DNA of 64,000 bases from Haladaptatus sp. DJG-WS-42 (GCF_037198285.1 NZ_CP147243.1:248001-312000), one strand, 5' to 3'. Shown: positions 7,312-16,683, counted from the first letter of the stretch. Translations and numbers: made by a program. Notes: a model not told the origin generated them from the letters alone.

Positions 7312-7369
7312 CCCCGACTCGATTGACTGTTCCCGTATTGCTAAGGCACAGCCTGCACATGCTCTGTGC

Positions 7370-8383
7370 ATGCGCGTCGCAGCATTCACCGAACTCATCG
7401 GCCCTGAAGGCGTTGGCATCGTCGAGCAACCGACTCCCGAACCCGGACCGAGCCAAGCCGTCATCGACGTCGAAGCGTGCGCCATCAACCGCCACGACTT
7501 GTGGATTCTCGAAGGCGATTCCGCGATGGTCGCCACCGACGACCTCCCGTTCGTAAGCGGCCTCGACGTAGCGGGCGTCGTCCGCGAGGTTGGCGTTGGC
7601 GTCACTAGCGTCTCCCCCGGTGACCGCGTCGTGCTCTGTCCGAACGAAACGTGTGGCACCTGCCACTTCTGTCGAGAAGGCCCGGAGAACCTCTGTGAGT
7701 CCTACTCGCTCTACCACGGTGGGCTCGCAGAGCAAGCGCTCGTGACTGCAGACCGCCTCATCCAACTCCCCGAGAACGTAGATACCACCACGGCCGCGGC
7801 GATTCCAACGGCGTACATGACCGCCTTCCGCATGCTCAAGCGCGCAGAGGTCGGCCCCGGCGACCTCGTGTTCGTCCCCGGCGCAACGGGTGGCGTCGGT
7901 GTCGCAACCGTCCAACTGGCCTCGATTTTCGGCGCGGTCACGGTCGGAACGTCGTCGTCCGCAGAGAAACTCGCCCAACTCGACGCCCTCGGCCTCGACC
8001 ACGCGATTCAGGGCACCGACCCTGACGAACTCCGCGAAGCGGTCGCGGCGATTGGAACCCCGGACGCCGTCATCAACCACCTCGGCGGCCCGTACACGAA
8101 ACTCGGCCTTGGCCTGCTCCGACGCGGTGGCCGGATGGTCATCTGCGGCCGGACGGCAGGCGACAGCTCTGAAATCAACATCCCTGACCTCTTTCTCGGC
8201 CACAAGCGCGTCATCGGGAGTACGATGGGAACCCACGGCGACTTAGAGCGCCTCCTCTCGCTCGTCGCCGCCGGCGACCTCGTTCCAGAGATTGACGAAA
8301 CCTACCCACTCGAAGAAACGGGTGCTGCGTTCGCGTCGATGCAAGAGCGCGATGCGGTCGGGAAAATCGTCGTCACGAACTGA
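7370..8383 (+). CDS. Zinc-dependent alcohol dehydrogenase family protein (MDR superfamily)
   Basis: A 337-residue medium-chain dehydrogenase/reductase. The N-terminal GroES-like domain has INRHDLWILEG and a structural zinc lobe with four cysteines in CPNETCGTCHFC...ENLC (about residues 90-107). The Rossmann domain carries GATGGVGVATVQLA (about 165-178). Haloarchaea have many such enzymes, acting on alcohols, quinones or acyl-CoAs; the substrate cannot be read from sequence. The usual catalytic-zinc Cys (CAINRHD region) is present. It follows the sulfur genes in the same direction but after a T-tract and its own upstream region, so it is probably a separate unit. Confidence 0.86.
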   Translation: MRVAAFTELIGPEGVGIVEQPTPEPGPSQAVIDVEACAINRHDLWILEGDSAMVATDDLPFVSGLDVAGVVREVGVGVTSVSPGDRVVLCPNETCGTCHFCREGPENLCESYSLYHGGLAEQALVTADRLIQLPENVDTTTAAAIPTAYMTAFRMLKRAEVGPGDLVFVPGATGGVGVATVQLASIFGAVTVGTSSSAEKLAQLDALGLDHAIQGTDPDELREAVAAIGTPDAVINHLGGPYTKLGLGLLRRGGRMVICGRTAGDSSEINIPDLFLGHKRVIGSTMGTHGDLERLLSLVAAGDLVPEIDETYPLEETGAAFASMQERDAVGKIVVTN

Positions 8384-8425
8384 TACGCCAGAACTGTTTA
8401 GGCCGCGAATCGAGAACCAGCGACT

Positions 8426-8602
8426 ATGGGTCCTAAAAACTCCGCCCTTCGCGTCGTCGGCCTGCTCGCGTTCGTCGTCGGACTCGTTGGCTTTCTTATC
8501 TACGGCTGGCGGTTCGACACGGGCGGTGACCCGATTGCGACGACCCTCGGCGTCGGCGCGGCGCTGCTCGCGATTCTCGTGACGCTTCGCCGTCGGCTGT
8601 AA
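8426..8602 (+). CDS. Two-span small membrane protein (58 aa)
   Basis: An ATG at 8426 opens a 58-codon frame (MGPKNSALRVVGLLAFVVG...TLRRRL). It has two hydrophobic segments (about 8-26 and 36-54) joined by a short acidic loop (RFDTGGDP), with a positive C-terminus that predicts both ends in the cytoplasm. High third-position GC supports coding. It lies 42 bp after the dehydrogenase and 44 bp before the zinc-ribbon protein, on the same strand. No function is known for this type. Confidence 0.66.
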   Translation: MGPKNSALRVVGLLAFVVGLVGFLIYGWRFDTGGDPIATTLGVGAALLAILVTLRRRL

Positions 8603-8646
8603 CATTTTCCACCGGAGTTTTGAGCCGTGGCACCCAACAATCACTA

Positions 8647-9357
8647 ATGAAAATCCGTGGCGAGCGCGAGTGCAAGCGCTGTGGCACCCAGTGGTCGTAC
8701 TACGAAACCGGCGGCGTCGAATGCCCGTCGTGTGGCAGCCTCGAAAGCGTCGGCATCTCCGGGGCGAAACAACATACCGCAACGCCCGATTCCCTCGACC
8801 TCACGGAGGCACGTGACCTTGCCTCTCGCGACGACCTTCGGGCGGCCGCCCGAACCGCGAAAGACGTCTGTCGGCGGTACGTCCACCGCCACGGCTTCAT
8901 CAACGGCGGTGACCTCATCGCGCTTTCTCCGACCTACCTCGCCGCCGTCGAACTCCGCCACGTCGCAGACGTGGTCGGACGGGCGCTAAACCTCACCGAC
9001 GACGAGGAGTTCTACTTCGTCTCGCTGCTACGCGGCGCGGACACGGGAGCGCGTCCAGACCCAAGCGAAGTCCCCGGTTCGCTCGCAGACGCCCGCGGCC
9101 TCGCCTACGCCGAAGCCGTGATGGCCTACCGCCGTGACCTCGACACCTACCTAAACGACCATCCAGACCAGCTGGCGAGGCAGGTGCTTGCGTCGCTCAC
9201 AGAACACGTAAAACGGGTGCGTGCCCTCGAAGGCGATATTGCGCCAGAAAACGCAGAACGGCTCGTCGGTATCGCACAGGAACTCGGCACGTATCTGCGC
9301 GACGGCGACGAATCGGCGCTTGCAACGGCCCAAAACCGCCTTGCGTCGATAGAATGA
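8647..9357 (+). CDS. Zinc-ribbon haloarchaeal conserved protein (236 aa)
   Basis: The N-terminus MKIRGERECKRCGTQWSYYETG...VECPSCGS holds a CxxC-x(15-18)-CxxC zinc ribbon (about residues 9-32), like those of TFIIB or ribosomal proteins. The remaining ~200 residues are helical and acidic, without a recognised enzyme motif (LTEARDLASRDDLRAAARTAKD; YRRDLDTYLNDHPDQLARQVL). The ATG at 8647 is chosen because the ribbon starts directly after it; a TTG-type extension adds nine unlikely residues. It converges with folD, leaving only six bases between stops. Role unknown; nucleic-acid or protein binding is a reasonable guess. Confidence 0.68.
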   Translation: MKIRGERECKRCGTQWSYYETGGVECPSCGSLESVGISGAKQHTATPDSLDLTEARDLASRDDLRAAARTAKDVCRRYVHRHGFINGGDLIALSPTYLAAVELRHVADVVGRALNLTDDEEFYFVSLLRGADTGARPDPSEVPGSLADARGLAYAEAVMAYRRDLDTYLNDHPDQLARQVLASLTEHVKRVRALEGDIAPENAERLVGIAQELGTYLRDGDESALATAQNRLASIE

Positions 9358-9363
9358 GGGGGT

Positions 9364-10257
9364 TTACGGCAGGTCGACTGCAACGTCGGCGTCGAGACTC
9401 GCGCTTTTGACCGTGTTGTAGAGCAACATCGCAATCGTCATCGGGCCAACGCCACCGGGGACGGGCGTGATGGCGGCGGCTTTCTCCTTTGCGCTCTCGA
9501 ACTCCACGTCACCGACGAGTTTGTAGCCCTTTTCCGTGTCGGCATCGACGCGGTTGACGCCCACGTCGATGACGGTGACGCCGTCTGTGAGCATTGAGCC
9601 GTCGATGAGTTCGGGGACACCAACTGCGGCGATGACGATGTCGGCTTGTTTCGTCTTCGCGGCGAGGTCTTTCGTTCGCGAGTGACAGACCGTCACCGTC
9701 GCGTTCCCGCCAGCGGTTTTCTGGATGAGCAGGTTCGCAAGCGGCTTGCCCACGATGTCGGAGCGGCCAACGATGACAACGTCTTTACCTTCCGTGTCCA
9801 CGTCCGTGGCTTCGAGCAGTTTCTGAACGCCGTGGGGCGTGCATGGCTTGAACAACGGGTCACCAGCGACGAGGCGGCCAACGTTCTCGGGGTGGAAGCC
9901 GTCTACGTCCTTTGCAGGGTCGATGCGGCGGATGACCTCGCGTTTGTCGACGTGGTCTGGCACTGGCAGCTGGACGAGGATTCCGTGAACGTCGGGGTCT
10001 GCGTTCAGGTCGTCGATGGTCGCATAGAGCTCCTCGGCTGGGGCTTCGGGGTCGAGTTCGATGTGGATGCCGTTGATGCCGACTTCCTCACAGGCGCGCT
10101 GTTTCATCGACACGTACGTCTCACTCGCGCCGTCGTCGCTCATCAAAACGGTTGCGAGGCCGGGAGTCACGTCCGCGTCTGCGAGCGTCTCGATACTCGC
10201 GGCGAGGTTGTCTCGAATCTCCGCGGCGACGGCGTTCCCGTCGATGATAGTCGTCAT
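9364..10257 (-). CDS. folD: Methylenetetrahydrofolate dehydrogenase/methenyltetrahydrofolate cyclohydrolase
   Basis: FolD interconverts 5,10-methylene-, methenyl- and 10-formyl-tetrahydrofolate in the cytoplasm with NADP. The 297 residues match the usual length. Visible signatures are YVSMKQRACEEVGI (catalytic Tyr/Lys), LPVPDHVDKREVIRRIDPAKDVDGFHPENVGRL, VGRSDIVGKPLANLL (Rossmann entry) and TPVPGGVGPMTIAML near the C-terminus. It ends six bases from the convergent zinc-ribbon gene. Haloarchaea use folate rather than methanopterin for much one-carbon chemistry, and glyA, the other main entry to this pool, lies 6 kb away on the same strand. Confidence 0.95.
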   Translation of the reverse strand: MTTIIDGNAVAAEIRDNLAASIETLADADVTPGLATVLMSDDGASETYVSMKQRACEEVGINGIHIELDPEAPAEELYATIDDLNADPDVHGILVQLPVPDHVDKREVIRRIDPAKDVDGFHPENVGRLVAGDPLFKPCTPHGVQKLLEATDVDTEGKDVVIVGRSDIVGKPLANLLIQKTAGGNATVTVCHSRTKDLAAKTKQADIVIAAVGVPELIDGSMLTDGVTVIDVGVNRVDADTEKGYKLVGDVEFESAKEKAAAITPVPGGVGPMTIAMLLYNTVKSASLDADVAVDLP

Positions 10258-10350
10258 TACCGAAACCGCGGACGGCGACCCACATTAATGCTCGGATTTG
10301 TGCCCATATACGCGATTCAAACGATGAAAATGAGCAAATGCGTGTATAAG

Positions 10351-11001
10351 TTAGGCTTCAGACCACGCTCTGAGCTCCGGTTCGAGTCCAATGACTCGGC
10401 TCTCGGTTACGTCGTCTCGCTCCCTGAACTCAGCGTGCACATCGTACGCGGCAGAGACGAGGTCGATCGAGTCCTCGTCCGTCGGCGCTCGATTGAGGAA
10501 GCCAATGCCGAGCGCAGCGGTGGCGTCAACCCGGCCACACAGCACGTGGAGGAATTTGAACACCGTGTTCGCGGTATGGAATTGCGCGAGCGTGGAGATG
10601 CTGTTCAGGCCGAGGCGAATCTGCCTGAAGCCTCGCTGATGGAGATACTGCATCGCGGTGGTAATGCGAATCCCAATCCCCGTCAAGTCGGTCGGTGACC
10701 CGACGTTGTAGACGGTGGCATCGTGTTCCATCGGAGAGGAATATCCAGAGCGAGCGTCGATGATAACGACGTTGGAGAGCGATTCGTCGCCGGTCACCGA
10801 ACTGAGCGCAGAGAGGACCTTCTTCGCGCTCTTGTCCGTCGTGATGAAGATGACCCCCTCGCCTTCGGTTACGCCTTCGGCCATGAGCGAAAGGTACAGT
10901 TCATCAGCCCCGGTGTGTGGTGGCCCAGAAATGAGGATGTTTGTCCCGTTTTCAACCCGGTGGACGTCTCCGTCATCGCAGAGGTTCGTGATAGGATACA
11001 T
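10351..11001 (-). CDS. KaiC-like/RecA-fold signalling protein (DUF7504/HTR-like type)
   Basis: The 216-residue protein has a degenerate RecA/KaiC-type fold: ENGTNILISGPPHTGADELYLSLMAEG takes the place of a Walker A loop (GPPHTGAD, lacking the GK[ST] ending), followed by EGVIFITTDKSAKKVLSAL and VVIIDARSGY. Such proteins occur in haloarchaea near sensory kinases and chemotaxis transducers and probably act as regulatory partners rather than active ATPases. Here it lies 43 bp after a HalX response regulator and a large PAS kinase on the same strand, supporting a shared signalling role. The missing Walker lysine is the main oddity. Confidence 0.7.
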   Translation of the reverse strand: MYPITNLCDDGDVHRVENGTNILISGPPHTGADELYLSLMAEGVTEGEGVIFITTDKSAKKVLSALSSVTGDESLSNVVIIDARSGYSSPMEHDATVYNVGSPTDLTGIGIRITTAMQYLHQRGFRQIRLGLNSISTLAQFHTANTVFKFLHVLCGRVDATAALGIGFLNRAPTDEDSIDLVSAAYDVHAEFRERDDVTESRVIGLEPELRAWSEA

Positions 11002-11044
11002 AGAGTAGTGTTAGTTGCTCAGTTGGCTGCTTTTCGATGGTGGC

Positions 11045-11665
11045 TCAGCGTCCATCGTGTGATGACGCTTGTTTTGGTGCGGCGATGTCGTCGATTGCGC
11101 TCACGAATCCGAAATCGTCCGCAAAACGGTCAGTATCGCCGTGGATGCGTTCGTGTAAGCGGTCTATCGTCGATGATAACTGTACGTATTCCTCGTTTTC
11201 TTCGAGTGCACTTGCATCGAACCGGTCGGTCAATAACCGCTGTTTTTTGAGCGCACTGAAGTACGCTTGCAAGTCGTCTTCGTACGCAGAAAGCGACAGC
11301 ATTTCTGCGACGACTTCTTTGAGCTGGTCGCGCGTTGGTGGCTTCTGGACGTATGCGTCAAAGCCCATATTGATGATGTCGAAATCCGGTTCAACGGCGC
11401 TCACCATGACCACGCGACAGTCGAGGGCGCGCGCTCTGATTTGTTCGAGTACCGCATCACCCGACATGTCTGGCATCATTCGGTCTAAGAGGACGATGTC
11501 GATGTCGGGCGAGAGAGTGTCGAGCGCTTGTGCGCCATTGCTCGCGATGCGCACCTCGTAGTCGCGCTGTAAGAAGCGCTGGTACATGGTTGCAACGGCG
11601 GGTTCGTCCTCGACGATGAGGACCGTTGGGTGACTGGTTTCCTGTTCGTTGGTTTCGGGTTTCAT
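11045..11665 (-). CDS. HalX-domain response regulator
   Basis: Residues 14-125 form a receiver domain: acidic pocket EDE (19-21), phospho-acceptor Asp61 in LLDRMMP, Ser/Thr in VVMVSAVE and Lys in YVQKPPTR. The C-terminal part (about 130-200; VVAEMLSLSAYEDDLQAYFSALKKQRLL...) matches the HalX domain, a haloarchaeal helical output of unknown mechanism. There is no recognised DNA-binding domain. The gene starts two bases after the stop of the PAS/GAF kinase, its obvious partner, and is followed by a KaiC-like protein. The three genes look like one signalling operon. Confidence 0.9.
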   Translation of the reverse strand: MKPETNEQETSHPTVLIVEDEPAVATMYQRFLQRDYEVRIASNGAQALDTLSPDIDIVLLDRMMPDMSGDAVLEQIRARALDCRVVMVSAVEPDFDIINMGFDAYVQKPPTRDQLKEVVAEMLSLSAYEDDLQAYFSALKKQRLLTDRFDASALEENEEYVQLSSTIDRLHERIHGDTDRFADDFGFVSAIDDIAAPKQASSHDGR

Positions 11666-11667
11666 TT

Positions 11668-14391
11668 TTATTGCGTGGATGGTTGTGAGCGTGGCAGGTG
11701 GCTGTCAGCGACGACGGACGGTTGTGGGAGTTCAATGACGAACTTCGCACCGTGGGGTTCTGCATCTTCGACCCAGATGCGGCCATCGTACGCCGATATC
11801 ATCGTCTCACAGAAGAACAGCCCAAATCCAGAGCCTGATGTCTTCACGTGGGAGGTTTCGCCGCGTCTGAAGATGACCTCTTTTTTGTCATCGGGGACGC
11901 CGATGCCGTTATCCGTGACCTCGATGCGAACGCCATTAGTTGTTTCTTTGACAGACACTTCAATGCTCGGTGTGTCGACCTGTCCGTGTCTGATAGCGTT
12001 CGTGAGGATGTTACCAATTATCTCCTGGAGCATATCGTCTGCGAGCGCGTACACCGGAGTGCTCTCGACGGTGAGCGTCGCCTGCGGGTACGTCGATTTG
12101 ATGCGGCCAACTTCGGCTTCGAGAACGGACTCGACATCGACCGGTTCTAACGCCGGCTCTTCTTCGCCGCTGAGCACCGCGAGCATGGTTCGCACCCGGT
12201 CTACGAGGTCAACGATGTCGTCGGCCCACTCGAGGATGGTCTCTGCATCGAACCGGTTCTGTTCGTCTTCTAAGTCATCGAGCAAGAACTCCGCGCTGCC
12301 TCGGATGACCGTCATGCCGTTGAGCACGTCGTGGCGCAGGAGACTGTCGAAAAATTCGAGTTGGGCGAAGCGAATCTCAAGTTCTTCTTTGTACTCGGTG
12401 AGCGACGCGTTGGCTTCACGGAGCTCTTTTTCCGCCTGTTTGAGCGGCGTGATATCGACGGCGACGCCGAGCAAACACGGCTCTTCGGTGTTCGGCATCG
12501 TTATCGGGAGCTTTCGCGTCTTGAAGATGCCTTCAGAGCCATCTGCGAGCGTGACCGATTCACCCTCGATGAGTATCTCGGTTCCGGTGTCGATGACGTG
12601 TTGGTCTATCTCTGCGACGCGAGCAACGATTTCAGCGTCGAGGATATCTTCATCGCTCTTGCCAACGAGTTCCTCTGGGCTGAGTCCGAACAGCGCACTC
12701 GCCGCCTCGTTTGCGAGGAGATACTCGCCGTCGTACGTCTTCACGAAGATGGCGTGTGGCACCGTATCGATAATCGTCCGGAGCCGTTCACGGCTGGATT
12801 CGAGCCGGTCTCTGTTCAGCTCTCCTCTGAGTTCGTACCCAATCCACTCAGCGAGCAACTGGACGAACGTCTCTTCGCTTTTCGTGAACGGTCGCTCACG
12901 CGGTTCGGCGCTCGAAAAGTTTACCGTGCCGAACGGCTCGTTGTCCACGACAACACTCGTGCCGATGTACGATTCGAGACCGAATGCTTCGTAGGCTGGG
13001 TGGCACTGTTCTCTGGCGGTCGATGCTTGCTCGTACGAGATGACCTCATCCGACGCAATCGTTTCGTTACAGAAGGTATCGGCAAGGTCGAACGTCGTTC
13101 CCGGCGTGATAGACCCGTCTGGGGTAACCGCGCCGACGACGGTGTAGTCATCGCCCTCTATGTTCGACAGGATTCCAATATCGAGGCCGAACCACTCACA
13201 GCCCAGCTCGAGCAACTGGTCGAGTTTCTCCTCGAACGGGAGCGACGAATCGGCACTAATGTGGGTGAGCTCTCGCATCGCTGCTTCGCTCTCTTTCAGT
13301 TTGTCTCTCGCTTCCTGGCTCGCCGTGATGTCTTGGAACGTCCCGCGGATGACCTGTCTTCCCTGTTCGCTCTTTTGAACCTCTCCGCGCAACCGAATCC
13401 ATTTGAGCGAGTTGTTCTGGGTGACCACACGGAGGACAATATCCCAATTTTCGCCGTTTTCGAAGGCGCGTTCGACCGCCGCTCGAATCCGGGCTTGGTC
13501 ATCCTCGTGGATGAACGAAATGGCCTCTTCGAGGGTTGGTTCATAGTCCAGTGGCAGTTCGTGGATGCGCTTTAGCTCGTCCGTCCACGTCATCTCTCGC
13601 GTTTCCATGTCGATTTCCCACGCACCAATCGACGCCATTCGCTGGACGCGCTCGAAGAGGTCTGCTGAGTGACGGAGTGCGGCTTCTTGCGCGTTCTTAT
13701 CCGTCACGTCGTGGCCTTCGACGATGATGTAGACCACGTCGCCTTCGTCACCGAAATACGGCTTCATCGAAACGTCGTACGTCTTCCGTTCGCCAGTGGC
13801 CATGAGCGACACTTCGAGTTCGATGAGTTCGCCGGTTCGAGCCTGTTTGAGCGCAGTCGTGAGCCGTTTTTGTGACTTCGGAGTGATTGCATGAAGGAGC
13901 TCAGCGTCGAGAACGTGTCCAATTGCCGTGTCGCGCTCTACTTCAAGCAGGTCTTCGAATACTTGGTTCGCTTCGATGAGCGTCCCGTCCGGTCTGAGGA
14001 CGCACATGAGTTCGTGCGAAGCGTCGAACACCGCGCTCAGGCGACGCTCTTGTTCTTTCTTTCGCGTCGTCTCCACCGAATAGACGGCGATTCCGTTTTC
14101 CGTCGGGTACACGCGAACCTCGACTTTGTATGCGTACGAACTCACTTTGGTTTCGAAAAACGCTGGCTCTCCGGTCTCGAACACTCGTCGGTAATATTCC
14201 TCGAAAATCGTCTCTTTGAACTCGGGAAACCGCTCCCAGATGACTTCTCCGACAACCGTCTCGCGGTCGTAGCCCGTTCGCTTCTCCATCGCCTCATTCC
14301 AGTAGGTGATGCGCCACTCCTGGTCTAATTCGAAGTAGGCATCGCTCATCTGTTCAAGTAAGGTTGCTGCTGAAAGTGACGGTGGAGACAT
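11668..14391 (-). CDS. PAS/GAF multi-sensor histidine kinase
   Basis: A 907-residue soluble kinase without membrane segments. Domains in order: PAS1 (about 8-115), PAS2 (118-238), PAS3 (240-365), GAF (372-520), PAS4 (525-645), a coiled linker, the phospho-acceptor region with FFDSLLRHDVLNGM (His about 690) and the ATPase domain with the N box EIIGNILTNAIRHG, G1 DNGIGVPDD and G2 SGSGFGLFF. The RHDxxN H-box is typical of archaeal histidine kinases. It is the first gene of the operon with the HalX regulator. The ligand is unknown; cytoplasmic redox, light or small-molecule sensing are possible. Confidence 0.92.
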   Translation of the reverse strand: MSPPSLSAATLLEQMSDAYFELDQEWRITYWNEAMEKRTGYDRETVVGEVIWERFPEFKETIFEEYYRRVFETGEPAFFETKVSSYAYKVEVRVYPTENGIAVYSVETTRKKEQERRLSAVFDASHELMCVLRPDGTLIEANQVFEDLLEVERDTAIGHVLDAELLHAITPKSQKRLTTALKQARTGELIELEVSLMATGERKTYDVSMKPYFGDEGDVVYIIVEGHDVTDKNAQEAALRHSADLFERVQRMASIGAWEIDMETREMTWTDELKRIHELPLDYEPTLEEAISFIHEDDQARIRAAVERAFENGENWDIVLRVVTQNNSLKWIRLRGEVQKSEQGRQVIRGTFQDITASQEARDKLKESEAAMRELTHISADSSLPFEEKLDQLLELGCEWFGLDIGILSNIEGDDYTVVGAVTPDGSITPGTTFDLADTFCNETIASDEVISYEQASTAREQCHPAYEAFGLESYIGTSVVVDNEPFGTVNFSSAEPRERPFTKSEETFVQLLAEWIGYELRGELNRDRLESSRERLRTIIDTVPHAIFVKTYDGEYLLANEAASALFGLSPEELVGKSDEDILDAEIVARVAEIDQHVIDTGTEILIEGESVTLADGSEGIFKTRKLPITMPNTEEPCLLGVAVDITPLKQAEKELREANASLTEYKEELEIRFAQLEFFDSLLRHDVLNGMTVIRGSAEFLLDDLEDEQNRFDAETILEWADDIVDLVDRVRTMLAVLSGEEEPALEPVDVESVLEAEVGRIKSTYPQATLTVESTPVYALADDMLQEIIGNILTNAIRHGQVDTPSIEVSVKETTNGVRIEVTDNGIGVPDDKKEVIFRRGETSHVKTSGSGFGLFFCETMISAYDGRIWVEDAEPHGAKFVIELPQPSVVADSHLPRSQPSTQ

Positions 14392-14462
14392 AGAAGTATA
14401 TCTATACTGTCTTGTTTTCTTATAAAACCAGCGGGGAAAATGCGAGCATGTAACTCACAGGC

Positions 14463-15014
14463 TCAATATTCGTCGAACGACTGCTTCTCTGACCCCTGTC
14501 TGACGGCTTCAGTCTCTCCAGTTTCGAGCGTAATACTCATCGCCTGCCCGCCGTAGCCGTGGGTCTGGTCGTGTCCACGGACGACGACGCGCGCCACGCC
14601 TTCGGGGATTTCGATGGTTCCTGAGCGAGTGAACTCCTGTGTTCCGTGCGCGTGGAGGAGTTCACGACGACCTAACTGTTCTCCAGCAAGGGTTTCGACC
14701 TGCCACCAGTTTGCGTACCCGTCCTCACCATCATCGTCGTGGAGCAGTGTCACGTCAAATCGATACGTCGTGTCTCCAGTCTTCTCGAACGCGACGGCCA
14801 TCACGTTCGCTTCGCGCAAGTCGAGGTCTGTTTGTGTCGTCATTTCGGACTCCGAGGTGTCAGTCGTAGTTGGTTCAGCGCTCGTCGCGCTCGTCGCTGT
14901 CGACGGAGCGGTGTCCGCGTCCGTCCCGCCGCTCGTACACCCGGCGAAGAACACGGTTCCAGACACGAGTGCGAGGAGTCGGCGGCGTGAGAGAGAGAAA
15001 GCAGCGTGACTCAT
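14463..15014 (-). CDS. Tat-exported lipoprotein, haloarchaeal hypothetical
   Basis: The 183-residue precursor has a twin-arginine signal (SRRRLLALVSGTVFFAGC) whose lipobox FAGC places the lipidated Cys at about residue 26. A Thr/Ser/Asp-rich linker (about 28-60), typical of haloarchaeal surface lipoproteins, leads to a beta-rich domain of about 115 residues (VMAVAFEKTGDTTYRFDVTLLHDDDGEDGYANWWQVE). The LLHAHGTQEF and RVVVRGHDQTHGYGG segments contain several histidines that could bind metal. It is anchored outside the membrane. It stands between the kinase operon and a small membrane protein, with no clear partner. Confidence 0.75.
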   Translation of the reverse strand: MSHAAFSLSRRRLLALVSGTVFFAGCTSGGTDADTAPSTATSATSAEPTTTDTSESEMTTQTDLDLREANVMAVAFEKTGDTTYRFDVTLLHDDDGEDGYANWWQVETLAGEQLGRRELLHAHGTQEFTRSGTIEIPEGVARVVVRGHDQTHGYGGQAMSITLETGETEAVRQGSEKQSFDEY

Positions 15015-15053
15015 GCGTGTGTCTACGTTTGCCCGAGACGTTACCGTGACGGC

Positions 15054-15371
15054 TTAGTAGTCACCGGGGCGACGGCGGAGAAAGTCGAGGTCGTAGGCGC
15101 GTGCGAACTCACGGACGATGCGCTGGCCGATGACGACGGCGACGAGAAAGAGCGCGAATCCTACGGCCAAGACGGGTTCTGAGAACAGGCCGAGTACGTC
15201 ACCGACACCGACACCTTCGCTGTTCGCGAGGGTACTCAGCCCGTCCGGATTCCGCACGAGCAGGAACATGAACATGAAAATCACTTCGACGAACAGGAGT
15301 TCTGTAATCAGGCTGAGTCCGACGATGTTTCCCATTCGAATCTGTCGGTCGCCAAGTCTCCCCACGGCCAT
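15054..15371 (-). CDS. Two-span haloarchaeal membrane protein (105 aa)
   Basis: Two long hydrophobic segments (about residues 16-42 and 68-88) flank a short exposed loop (RNPDGLSTLANSEGVGVGDVLGL), and the tail is basic and aromatic (REFARAYDLDFLRRRPGDY). A second in-frame ATG at residue 13 (MGNIVGLSL) is a possible start. There is no motif for a known transporter or enzyme. It lies 40 bp upstream of the lipoprotein gene on the same strand, so the two may be cotranscribed. Confidence 0.6.
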   Translation of the reverse strand: MAVGRLGDRQIRMGNIVGLSLITELLFVEVIFMFMFLLVRNPDGLSTLANSEGVGVGDVLGLFSEPVLAVGFALFLVAVVIGQRIVREFARAYDLDFLRRRPGDY

Positions 15372-15435
15372 AGAGAAACTACGAGCGTCGAGTCGATAAG
15401 CCTGCGTGAACAGTCTGAAAACGGAGAGTTTCGGA

Positions 15436-16683
15436 TTATTCGTAAAGCGGGAACTCAGCGCAGAGGTCTGCGACTTCGCCTGCGGCCTCTGCTTTCACTT
15501 CGTCGTCGTCGTAGTTGTCAACGACTTTAGCGATGATGTCGCCCACCTTGCGAGTGGCGTCCTCGTCAAAGCCGCGCGTCGTGAGCAGCGGCGTCCCGGC
15601 GCGGATGCCACTCGGGTTGAACGGCGAGCGCGTCTCGCCCGGCACGGTGTTTTTGTTGAGGATGATACCGACTTCTTCGAGCGCTTCCTCTGCGTCGCCA
15701 CCGGTCGTGTCCGGGTGCGATGGGCGAAGGTCGATGAGCAGGAGGTGGTTGTCCGTGCCGCCCGACACGATCGAAAGGCCGTGGTCTTTGAGCGTCTCGC
15801 CGAGCACCTTTGCGTTTTTCACGGTCTGGGCGGCGTACTCGGTGAACTCCGGCTGGAGGGCTTCTTTGAAGCCAACGGCCTTGCCTGCGATGTTGTGCAT
15901 GAGTGGGCCGCCTTGGGTGCCGGGGAACACGGCCGAGTCGATGGCCTTCGCGTGTTCTTCGCTCGTCATGATGATGCCACCGCGACCCGCGCGGATGGTC
16001 TTGTGCGTCGAACCGGTGACGAAGTCTGCGATGCCGACCGGCGACGGGTGTTCGCCCGCGGCGACGAGACCCGTGATGTGGGCGATGTCGGCGAGGTGGT
16101 AGGCGTCTGCCGCGTCTGCGGCTTCCTGAATCTTGTCCCATTCGACGACGCGTGGGTAGGCGGAGTAGCCAGAGACGATGATATCCGGGTCGAACGCCTT
16201 TGCTTTCTCCATGATGCCGTCGTAGTCGAGGTAGCCGGTCTCTGCATCGACTTCGTACTGCTCTACCTCGTAGAGTTTGCCCGTGAAGTTCGCTGGGTGA
16301 CCGTGACTCAGGTGGCCGCCGTGTGAGAGTTCGAGAGAGAGAATCTTGTCGCCGGGTTCGAGCATGGCGATGTAGACGCCCATGTTCGCCTGCGTCCCGC
16401 TGTGTGGCTGGACGTTCACGTGTTCTGCGCCCCAGAGTTCTTTCGCGCGGTCGATTGCGAGCTGTTCGACGACGTCTGCGTACTCACAGCCAGCGTAATA
16501 ACGCGCGCCGGGATAGCCCTCTGCGTACTTGTTCGTGAGCGCACTCCCCTGTGCTTCGAGCACTGCCTCTGAAACGTGGTTCTCAGAGGCAATCATTTCG
16601 AGCGTTGAACGTTGGCGCTCGACCTCGTTTTCGAGTGCGTTTGCGACCTCCGGGTCAACTTCGCGAACCTGGTCGTAATCCAT
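15436..16683 (-). CDS. glyA: Serine hydroxymethyltransferase
   Basis: GlyA converts serine and tetrahydrofolate to glycine and 5,10-methylene-tetrahydrofolate, using pyridoxal phosphate. The 415-residue frame from ATG 16683 has the expected length. Signatures are LEMIASENHVSEAVLEAQGS, YAEGYPGARYYAGCEY, VNVQPHSGTQANMGVY, and the PLP-lysine motif TGSTHKTIRAGRGG (about residue 225). An extended frame to 16746 adds a Cys-rich, non-conserved 21 residues and is rejected. folD downstream on the same strand handles the product. The gene is divergent from the CHAT-like gene with about 95 bp between starts. Confidence 0.95.
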   Translation of the reverse strand: MDYDQVREVDPEVANALENEVERQRSTLEMIASENHVSEAVLEAQGSALTNKYAEGYPGARYYAGCEYADVVEQLAIDRAKELWGAEHVNVQPHSGTQANMGVYIAMLEPGDKILSLELSHGGHLSHGHPANFTGKLYEVEQYEVDAETGYLDYDGIMEKAKAFDPDIIVSGYSAYPRVVEWDKIQEAADAADAYHLADIAHITGLVAAGEHPSPVGIADFVTGSTHKTIRAGRGGIIMTSEEHAKAIDSAVFPGTQGGPLMHNIAGKAVGFKEALQPEFTEYAAQTVKNAKVLGETLKDHGLSIVSGGTDNHLLLIDLRPSHPDTTGGDAEEALEEVGIILNKNTVPGETRSPFNPSGIRAGTPLLTTRGFDEDATRKVGDIIAKVVDNYDDDEVKAEAAGEVADLCAEFPLYE

